A DNA stretch of 64,000 bases from Siphonodentalium dalli (Eukaryota; Mollusca; Scaphopoda; Gadilida; Siphonodentaliidae). Each line of letters begins with the position of its first letter. The stretch's first letter is position 1. The notes under the pieces are model-generated. The model made no database searches and was not told where the DNA came from. It worked only from the letters and a program-made list of their open reading frames with translations. Made by a program: the position numbers and the translations under genes. Of this stretch, positions 56,163 to 64,000 are shown one piece after another. The stretch is from contig CP136066.1 of NCBI GenBank assembly GCA_032622095.1, positions 199,598,978 through 199,662,977 on the forward strand. The letters are read 5' to 3'.

Positions 56163-57578
56163 AGCCAGCCGATATACCAAGTTTGTGTGGACTGAGAAGA
56201 CCTGTCTCAGGTGATAAACATATATATGTTGTAGGGCTCACTCTGTAACCAATTCCATACTTGCAAACTCCTCTTGTATATGTGAGTATACATTAGTGGG
56301 GGGTTGGTTACAATAAATAGACAAATCCCGTCGGGAAGTTGGATTTCTTAACAACCAACGTCTCATTGCACAGACATGCAACATGTACGCTAGAGTCACA
56401 TTGAAAGTATATAACACGGAACCGTAAAGTAGAACTCTCTGTCACTCATTCCACAATTTCGAAAATGATGTTTGTATCCGTGAGTACATATTAGTGACGT
56501 CTCGTTAAAATAAACAGTATTATGTTTTAATTCCCTTCTCGCCAACCACCAGAGCGGTATGTTAGTTTGTGTTCTCACCGGAAGGTATATTCTCATTCCG
56601 ATTAATGTCGCATCCCAAAAGCAAGAACATGTATTGTACAGAAACATACAGTAAAGACAAAATTTATTTTTATCTCCGAAAAACCGAACGCGCATATGCA
56701 CGTCGGATCCATGCGTTCGTGCAATCTAATGTCTAGCGTACTGGTCCAATCAGATGTCTGGTTTTGTAAAAATAATATAGAGAAACAAGGTGATATAATA
56801 GATAAATAGAAGATTATGTTTATTACATGATTTAAAACCTCGATAAACATACTTAAGTCAACAAATGGGACGTGAATCTAGCATTGGCTTCTATGATACA
56901 TGAGATGACGTTTCCCTTAACTGTGCGTTGTTTGTCCGCATAAAGAAATAGTCCTAGATGAATCAAGACTCTGCGACGTATTTAATGGCGTATATTAAAT
57001 GAAATAACTTTCAAATTTTTCATTCATCAGAGTTTGTTAAACAAATATTAGAAGCCATATATAGTATTGTGAGACGTAGCATACGTAATGTAAACATGTG
57101 ACCACCCGGAAGTCAAAGGTCACCTGACACTATTTCCTATTATTAAACGAACGTTTGATATGATCACAATTTTTGGAATTTGTTTATTGAATGGAATAAG
57201 GGTAGGATAATGTATTAAGGGACCATATAGCACAATGCGAGCATGCATATGCCTAAACTATTCCGAAATTTCCCATTAGTTCCCATGAAGTTGGTAATTT
57301 GCTCTACCAAAATTGCCCATCAAAAATCCATAGATTCGACACTTTGGTAAGATGTTTGGTGCGAAGCCACATGCTAATTGATAATACTAGATCAAATTCA
57401 GTGGGCAACTCACACAACCAATGCATTCTTGTGGGGTCTAACACGTCAATTGATAGTGTATTGTTGAACACATTGCTGGAAGCCTGGAGCAATCACCATC
57501 TAATCTAATTACAGTAGTTGTGAAACATCTTCAGCACTATGCATTCGGGGAAATAAACAATTTACCATTTGTGTTCAG
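56163..57578. other. Intron DNA, no exon recognised
   Basis: Short open frames only. No acceptor/donor pair encloses a recognisable module. Confidence 0.45.
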
Positions 57579-58157
57579 GATACTGTCCAACAACGACGAC
57601 AAACAACACAGTAACTACATCTACAACGACAAATACCACAGTAAATACATCAATAGCGACGACAAATACCCCAGTAACTACATCAACAACGACGACATAT
57701 ACCCCAGTAACTACGTCAACAACGACGACAAATACCACAGTAACTAAGTCAACAACGACGACAAATACCACAGTAACCACGTCAACAACGATGACTAATA
57801 CCCAAGTAACGACGTCAAAATCGATGACAAATACCCCAGTAACAGCATCAGCAGCGACGACAAATAACCCGGTAGCTACGTCAACGTCGATGACAAATAA
57901 CCCAGTAGCTACGTCAACAACCACGACAAAAAACCCGGTAACTGCACCAACAGCGAGGACAAATACCCTAGTAACTACGTCAACAGCGACGACAAATAAC
58001 CCAGTAGCTACGTCAACGTCGACGACAAATAACCCGGTAACTGCGCCAACAACGACGACATATACCACAGTAACCACGTCAACGACACCGACGACGGGAT
58101 CATCAACAGCAGCATCAACGACAGTCATTTTGTCGCATATTTCCTCAAGCAGAACGG
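57579..58157 (+). CDS. Secreted Cys-rich/mucin-like protein, exon 4 (Thr/Ser-rich repeats)
   Basis: The 579-bp exon runs between ATTTACCATTTGTGTTCAG and GAACG/GGTGAGTTAAA (donor at 58158), phase 1 at both ends. After GYCP the 193 residues are dominated by Thr, Ser, Val and Asn in an 11-residue (33-bp) repeat such as TTTNTPVTTST or ATTNNPVATST, about 16 units. This is a mucin-type domain, expected to carry dense O-glycans, with many N-x-T sites besides. The last part, ILSHISSSRT, leaves the repeat. DNA units differ mostly by point changes, so the array is old or selected. The exon ends in phase 1, so more exons must follow; none is certain before 64000. The antisense 211-codon frame is a mirror of the repeat. 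Confidence 0.85.
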
Positions 58158-58319
58158 GTGAGTTAAAGGGAACATACACTATAACTATTGTTGACAAAAA
58201 TGCCTACTCAGCAAGTTGAGTGACGAATTGTTGAGCGGTTTGTATTCAGCGGTTGAGTAACGAGTACTCAACCATGACATGCTCCCTCTTCGTCAGCCAC
58301 TCTCACTGCATGAAAAGTG

Positions 58320-59354
58320 GAATTTATGCCTTGCATAAATTAGGAATAAATGAGAATAAATTTCACATTTATTCTAATTTATGCATTGCATAAATTTGGA
58401 TAAATTCCGAAATTTATTGGAATTTATTCTTGAATTTATGCTTGAATAAACTTCCAAATTTACAGAAAATTTACACAGCATAAATTTCAATAAATTTATG
58501 CAGATTTATGCCCCGAATAAATTTCGAAAATATAGATAAATTTCGAAATTTATGCCATTAATAAATGTAGATGGGCAGTATAAATGTAGATAAATTTCTC
58601 CACATTTTCAAATTTCTTCGCAGATGAGATTTATTAACATTTATATGGTCAAGAGATTCGGATGGTCGGTATAAATGTATATAAATTTCGAAATTTATGC
58701 ACTTAAATTTCGAAATTTAACCAATTTATCCACATAAATTTCGAAATTTATCCAAATAAATTTCGAAATTTATCCACTTAAATTTCGAAATTTAACCAGA
58801 TAAATTTCGAAATTTATCCACATAAATTTATCCACTTAAATTTCGAAATTTAACCAGATAAATTTAGAAATTTATCCACATAAATTTAGAAATTTATCCA
58901 AATAAATTTAGAAATTTCGAAATTTATGCACTTAAATTTCGAAATTTAACCAGATAAATTTCAAAATTTATCCACTTAAATTTCGAAATTTAACCAGATA
59001 AATTTCGAAATTTATCCACATAAATTTAGAAATTTATCCAAATAAATTTAGAAATTTCGAAATTTATGCACTTAAATTTCGAAATTTAACCAGATAAATT
59101 TCAAAATTTATCCACATAAATTTATCCACTTAAATTTCGAAATTTAACCAGATAAATTTCGAAATTTATCCACATAAATTTAGAAATTTATCCAAATAAA
59201 TTTAGAAATTTCTAAATTTATCCACATAAATTTCTAAATTTATAGACATAAATTTCATAATTTATCCACATAAATTTCGAAATCAATTTCTAAATTTATC
59301 CAGATAAATTTCTTTATTTATCTAGATAAATTTCTAAATTTATCCAGATAAATA
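58320..59354. repeat. AT-rich minisatellite of AAATTTCGAAATTT palindromes
   Basis: Units of 17-20 bp, AAATTTCGAAATTTATCCA and variants (TAACCAGAT, ATCCACAT, ATGCACTTA linkers), repeat for about 1 kb with higher-order blocks of about 150 bp (e.g. 58870-59030 against 59030-59190). The core is self-complementary, so any stretch can form small hairpins. The left 200 bp is a looser version (AATTTATGCATTGCATAAAT). Confidence 0.9.
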
Positions 59355-60989
59355 GCCCACACAACACTCACCCATTGTTGGGATCAGCAATCATTTATCG
59401 CATGGTATGTGCAGCTGCTGACAAAGGATAACAATCTCAGCTGGTATCCTATTTGTATGTTTATTAGGCACTGATAAAAGTTGTTTCTGTGACCCTTTTC
59501 CGCAATTATAATTTAGAGCATCCGCATATGCCAAATACCACTAAAGACATATAATATAATACACAGGGGAGGGTAAATTAAATGTGCAATTCATATATGA
59601 CAGTACAGTTCCCAATATGGTATTTAGTGAAAGGATCAACAGAAGAAAAACTGGTAATTTTAGCAACTACTATAAGTACTATCAATCTTCAGGTTTCCAA
59701 TTAAACATATACAAGTTGGTGAATTTCAATGTAATTACATTGCATTAAATTTTGAAGTAAATTCATTAACATCTGGTGTACTCATTCTAAAAGACTAAAT
59801 TTAACATTGTGATGGGAATTCAAAACATACTTTCAACTTTCACTGCCGACTTGCAATTGGTTATGTTAAGTTCTAAATCTTTGGTTGGGGCTATCCTGTG
59901 CTACATGAAGAAGACAAGAACATATATATATATTAATATCTCTTTAATGTAGTAAATAATATACTTAATGTAGTAAATAATAAGACAAGAGACCCCTTTC
60001 GCATAGTGAATGACAACAGATCATTAAATACACATATATGTACAGAACGGCAGGAGTGTTAGCGCGGCCAGATATAATAAGAGGCACAGCCTCAAGTTCT
60101 ATCCTTCCGCAATGGCACAATTGCCATATTAACAAACTCATTAATACACGCATCGCACTGTTTATTACACAGCACCAGTTCTATAATCTGTATATTAAAA
60201 AATACACACACGGTTTATTTAGGCACACACAGGCATTGTTTTGTCATGTTTGATGATGCTTGTATTGTATAGTTCCGGTTTCATGGTTGAGGCGAATGTC
60301 ATTTATCATCAACGAGATGACCTGACTACATAATTAAGAATAAAATAATCAAGACATGCAGATACATAATCCCCTTACTGTGTGTTGCAAGCATGATTGT
60401 CTCACAAACAGATTTGTACTTGTCAATTTTGCGAAAAGGTTTTTGGACTTTCCTAAAATATTTATGATATTAAACAAATAGAGATTATGCCACTCAACAA
60501 ACATTACTTGTTTATCATAGGCATCCGCCCCTAATGTCTCTACAGTGCAAGAAAAATAATGCATTTTGTATTCCTGCTAAATTGTGAAATACTGCAGTAA
60601 TTGCTCATATACATATGGAGTATGAACAAGGTAGAGTTTTCATTCATTGATATGCACAGTTTATCATTATCTCCCTAGTGAAACAGGAAACACGGCGAAA
60701 ATAAAAATAGTTGGTGAATAAAGTGGCAGAACAATAACATGATTCACTCGGCAACCTATGATTTGTTGTAATGTGAATTGTCAGTGGGGTTTCCAGGGGT
60801 TCATGAACTAAAGGTATGGTATGGTACAAATGTACCTGAGAATACAATGTTGGTACAATTGTACGAACTACCGAAGTGGTGTTCTAGATTCCTCGAAATC
60901 AGTACCCGCGGCATAAGAATCAATTGTCAACTATCAGTTGCTGATATTTTTTCCACTCTGTGTATGTACGCTCGAAGGCATTGTCACCG
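59355..60989. other. No exon assigned; dispersed repeat at 60050-60260
   Basis: 60050-60260 is the second copy of the repeat at 29940-30155 (CAAGTTCTATCCTTCCGCAA, GGCACAATTGCC, TTGTTTTGTCATGT). An 83-codon frame at 60778-61029 follows a TTGTCAG site but runs into a hairpin element and is not convincing. Confidence 0.45.
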
Positions 60990-61215
60990 CCTTGCAGTGC
61001 ACTTGTATATGCGAGTCTTCCATAAATGAGCCATGCATACATGAATATAACATAATGTGTGGGGTCTAACAAAATTTAAATTGACCTTGTAAGGCAGTGC
61101 ATTCTGTCATATATGAGGCTTCCTATGGGAAACTCGCATATACGATATACATATACGTTAAAGGAATAGTGAGGTACATGATATTTAATACTGTATCAAT
61201 GCATCTCCCGAGTTT
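60990..61215. mobile_element. Degenerate family 3b hairpin MITE
   Basis: AGTGCACTTGTATATGCGAG, TAAATTGACCTTGTAAGGCA and CAGTGCATTCTGTCATATAT follow the order of 27534-27700, including the ATATTTAATACTGTATCA right side. Ends are eroded. Confidence 0.65.
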
Positions 61216-61364
61216 TAGTCTATACCTCCAAATCATACAAAACAAAAGCCCCTCCCGCCCCTGTTCCTGGAAAAAAAACCTATGATAAACAAGTAATCTT
61301 TGCTGAATGGCCTTAGTAATAGTTCTGTCGTCCTGCATTATGCGAAATGGGTCTAAAACAATAA

Positions 61365-61691
61365 TTAGAAGTCAGTGACAGCCCACTTTTGACTGTCAGT
61401 AACATCGTCGGGCACCGGTCTTGGCGATGGTTCTGCAGATGTGACTCTCGTCTTTAACTGCCTCTGGCCAAGACCGGATTGTTTTTTTCTGTATTTTCTG
61501 TCAAGGTCTTTCATGAACTTTCTGCACTGCTCTGTCCTCCAGGACAAGGAACGGACTTGAACTGTCTCATTGTCCGAGCAGTCCTCTTCACTGCTCATGA
61601 AGTCCATTGTAAGGACTGCCCGGACTTTCTGTATCCGCTCCTCGTCCCAAGAAGTTTTCAGGTTCAATGCCGTGGTTCTGTTCTGCATTTT
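61365..61691 (-). CDS. Uncharacterised protein, C-terminal exon
   Basis: The - strand exon starts after TTTTCTTTTCCAG (intron side 61692 upward), is in phase 0 and ends at a TAA at 61365-61367, giving 108 residues. It begins KMQNRTTALNLKTSW, has an acidic patch DFMSSEEDCSDNE, then VRSLSWRTEQCRKFMKDLDR, a basic stretch RKYRKKQSGLGQRQLKTR, a Pro-rich EPSPRPVPDD and ends QKWAVTDF. The order (SSEE, a WR motif, basic helix, RP.P, W near the end) recalls a widespread uncharacterised protein type in invertebrate genomes; this is from memory and unverified. No catalytic domain is visible. The upstream methionine-led frame into the intron (61692-61847) is not used. Confidence 0.7.
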   Translation of the reverse strand, partial: KMQNRTTALNLKTSWDEERIQKVRAVLTMDFMSSEEDCSDNETVQVRSLSWRTEQCRKFMKDLDRKYRKKQSGLGQRQLKTRVTSAEPSPRPVPDDVTDSQKWAVTDF

Positions 61692-61934
61692 CTGGAAAAG
61701 AAAACATGATAACTTTTTTTTAAATTCGCTTAATAAATTAAAACCTACTCCCGCCGCTATAACAGATGATAAAACGGTTTCGTTAAAATATACATGTATG
61801 ACCCATTTTTCAGTAACACACATTAGACATGACATTAGTAGGGTCATGCAAGGTAATATTAGTACATGAGTTTCTCGGACGTTATGATTCTATTAGCGGT
61901 TCTTCAGAAATGACTGTGCCTGTATAACAAATTT

Positions 61935-62207
61935 TAGGGCTGCATCGATTCATCGCAATACACTTGTATCGCGATACGCTGTCACATGATATGCGTATCA
62001 TATCGTGCAAAGTGTATCACGTTACAAAAAGTCACCCCTCTTTTGTCACCGAATGGAAAAATAACCCATAATTACTGTTTTTGTTAATGCAATTTAGGTA
62101 GAAAATCATGCAGAACATGTTTTTTGTGTATCGTGATATGTATTGTATTGTTGATCATGTATCGTGATATGTATCGTATCGTGAAATAATGTAATGTTGC
62201 AGCCCTA
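61935..62207. mobile_element. MITE with TAGGGCTGCA ends
   Basis: TAGGGCTGCATCGATTCATC at the left and ATGTTGCAGCCCTA at the right, with many TATCGTGATA/ATCGCGATAC words inside. TAGGGCTGCA ends with ATCG-rich interiors are known from hAT-like MITEs in many animals. It lies in the intron of the - strand gene. No clear 8-bp duplication is seen. Confidence 0.75.
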
Positions 62208-62816
62208 ATAACAATGTGAATCACTGACAATTAGAACCAAGAAAGCTGTAATAAAATGTAAGAAATTGGAATTTGGACCAAAGTTGCACACAAATTTCCA
62301 GTCCATGCATGCTGTACAATTTCAAGACTAGCATTGTTGTGATTAACATATGATTACCTGTAGGCATTTTGAGTGATTCAATGCTATATGTGCATATCTT
62401 CATACAGAGTATATCAACCTTAACAAAATGCCACTGGAATCATAAGTCCATGCAAATCATTCCAGCAAAATCACTGTATGTGATAGCAAAAGCAGAGCAT
62501 TTAGAAATAAAATTTCCTTAGACACATGATTCAACCTTCAACATATATACATACATACATATACATCAGTAATAGTATATATCTTTGACGAAATGTCCGT
62601 AAAGTAATGGCCCAATACCTTTTTAAAATGGCCCGCAAGATATTGTGAATGGCCCTTGTTTTGGCTCAATGATTTTCCGGGCCAGCGCCAATACTGTATA
62701 TCAGATAATCAATAAATAGTGTGTGCAAACTGAACTTGGAAAGATGAATTCAGCCAATGTTAACGTTGCAGGAATAACCAAATTAGTTGCTAAGACCTCA
62801 GTTTAAAAATACTAAC

Positions 62817-62926
62817 CCTTCGCCGCCTTTCTCGCAGCTTCATTGTCCTCCGATGTTTGGTTTTGCTGCCCTTATCTTCCAAATGGTTTTCATACAACTT
62901 CGACTTGAACAAAGTCTTCATTCCAG
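62817..62926 (-). CDS. Uncharacterised protein, penultimate exon
   Basis: The 110-bp - strand exon runs between TCTTGTTGTAG (acceptor) and CGAAGG/GTTAGT (donor). It reads, after one split codon, GMKTLFKSKLYENHLEDKGS and then a very basic tail, TKHRRTMKLRERRRR. It ends in phase 0, matching the phase 0 start of the 61691 exon, which continues KMQNRT. The joined protein is basic here and acidic later. The phase 1 start means at least one more exon lies upstream, unless the internal Met is the true start. No exon further right is assigned. This exon rests on splice sites and open frame only. Confidence 0.55.
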
Positions 62927-63903
62927 CTACAACAAGATTAATTATAAAGACCATCAATTGATTATAAGCCTCAATTTTGCAGTAAACTAGAGATGGACCT
63001 GTCCCAGATTGGACTAAGCTATACCCCCCCCCCCCCCATTTAACTTGTTATTTTATGAAGTAGCCATTTAAAATACTGTATAGATGTATGTGAACAGGTA
63101 ACCGTAACCCTAAACCCCCTTACCCTAATCCTGACCGCCGTCACCGGTGACCACATGAGATACAGTACATGTATGTAACATTTAAATTGAGGGCCTTGTG
63201 AATTTGAATACGCTCAAATTGGAATTTTTGAATCCAAATCAAATACTGGACAGTATTTGCAAATCAAACATCGAATTGTATATATCAGTTTGGTAGCGAG
63301 AAAACTCCATGTTTTGAGTCCAGTAAATAAGCATTTGTAAACTTTATAAACTTTATAAATATTGGAGCTTGTGTGAATTTATTATTATAAGTTTTTCATT
63401 AGTTCCCCAAAAATAGGTATTAAACAGAAATCAGTTTGATGTCAGGGTTTTAGGTCATTCTCAATGACTCGGCCATTTACGCTTCGCTGGGAATATAACC
63501 TCTTCCATAAATAGAACTCATATTTAGTGTTGAAACAACTAGTGAATTTCAAGGCCGACTCGTCGAGGCCCAAAAGTTGTGTTGTGTCGACTAGTCGGTA
63601 CCCAATATCAAAACTTTCAAACATAACATGGTACGGAAAATTCATCGCTCATGGCATACACTGATCACTGATGCAATGACGGTCTATTGCGTTGCGCATT
63701 TCCCTGCATAGACACCAATTTATTAAGGGAATAATACAGTAAACATCTTGATATTTATCCAACACACTGAATGTAATTATATGATTAGACATGTGGTGGA
63801 AAATGATAAGAAACACGATCATTTATACAGGTTTTGAATTTAATATCAGCATTTTATTTTTTGTTTAGTCACGTAATCACCAGTAAACATTCTGACATTT
63901 CAG
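62927..63903. other. No gene assigned; C run and telomere-like words
   Basis: A C14 run at about 63026 and degenerate CCCTAA words (GTAACCCTAAACCCCCTTAC) at about 63105-63130. No exon recognised. Confidence 0.4.
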
Positions 63904-64000
63904 TGTCGACTACAGCTAGTCAATTAATCTTTTCAACCCTACTCATATTCGCTATGAATGATACAATATATGCCACCTGTAATAAGGCAATGACATTGAT
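63904..64000 (+). CDS. Weak candidate for a further exon of the mucin-like gene (cut by window edge)
   Basis: After ACATTTCAG, the phase 1 frame reads VSTTASQLIFSTLLIFAMND and stays open to the window end, with one hydrophobic stretch (LIFSTLLIFAM). Phase and strand fit the donor at 58158. An open run of about 33 codons is not rare by chance, and the pyrimidine tract is poor, so this is only a pointer. Confidence 0.15.

Noticed and set aside
57562-58197. 211-codon - strand ORF rich in Val and Asp
   Set aside because: Mirror image of the Thr-rich mucin exon. The + strand has matching splice sites and phase; the - strand has none.
61692-61847. Upstream extension of the - strand exon frame with a methionine at 61847
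   Set aside because: A strong acceptor (TTTTCTTTTCCAG) precedes 61691 and the upstream part has no resemblance to the exon, so it is read as intron.
63105-63135. Interstitial telomere repeat
   Set aside because: Only two or three degenerate CCCTAA words. Too short and irregular to call.
1-64000. tRNA or rRNA genes
   Set aside because: I saw no cloverleaf with A and B boxes and no rRNA-like conserved words on either strand by eye; a covariance search was not possible.

Overview
The window is 64 kb of repeat-rich, AT-rich nuclear DNA from an animal. There are no operons, no dense bacterial-type coding and no long conserved ORFs. Coding DNA, where visible, lies in short exons with canonical GT-AG splice sites separated by introns of several kb. 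Frequent ACATGTAC/CATGTA strings, abundant hairpin MITEs, Helitron-type ends and CR1/Jockey-like LINE debris fit a lophotrochozoan marine invertebrate (mollusc or brachiopod). That taxonomic call is an impression from composition, not a proof.

Two gene fragments are supported. (1) On the + strand a secreted Cys-rich/mucin-like gene can be spliced by eye from four exons: 40037-40088 (start codon and signal peptide), 48878-49018 (7 Cys), 55306-55638 (12 Cys) and 57579-58157 (Thr/Ser-rich, about 11-residue repeats). Every junction is phase 1, so all internal exons are symmetrical (1-1). A decayed copy of the second exon lies at 48777-48822. The gene must continue 3' of 58157. (2) On the - strand two exons, 62817-62926 and 61365-61691, form the C-terminal end of a small basic/acidic protein of unknown function. 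A possible noncoding first exon with a strong donor ends at 19709.

The rest is repeats. 1-6.4 kb: a large inverted nest of two satellites (about 140 bp GC-rich, and about 39 bp), then a TTAA-flanked MITE. 7-15 kb: hairpin MITEs, a dispersed element of about 450 bp, and a Helitron-type 3' end. 15.6-19.0 kb: a 384-bp satellite. 20.6-25.7 kb: palindromic and inverted hAT-like MITEs. 26.8-32.2 kb: more MITE families and a 57-bp tandem repeat. 33.0-35.3 kb: an internally deleted LINE. 36.2-40 kb: mostly featureless. 40-58 kb: introns of the mucin-like gene, filled with MITEs, a Helitron-type element, a hexamer-based minisatellite (45.5-46.7 kb), a LINE 3' fragment inserted in a mariner-like hairpin (46.8-47.9 kb), a 46-bp minisatellite (50.3-51.3 kb) and several TA- or 8-bp-flanked MITEs. 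58.3-59.4 kb: an AT-rich minisatellite of short palindromes.

Several element families occur two or more times here, which lets their ends be set by comparison inside the window. A short paired motif (AACGCTCTTTAT ... CCATATCAGG ... AACGCTCTTT, boxes 42-44 bp apart) recurs inside otherwise different families and is the least explained signal.
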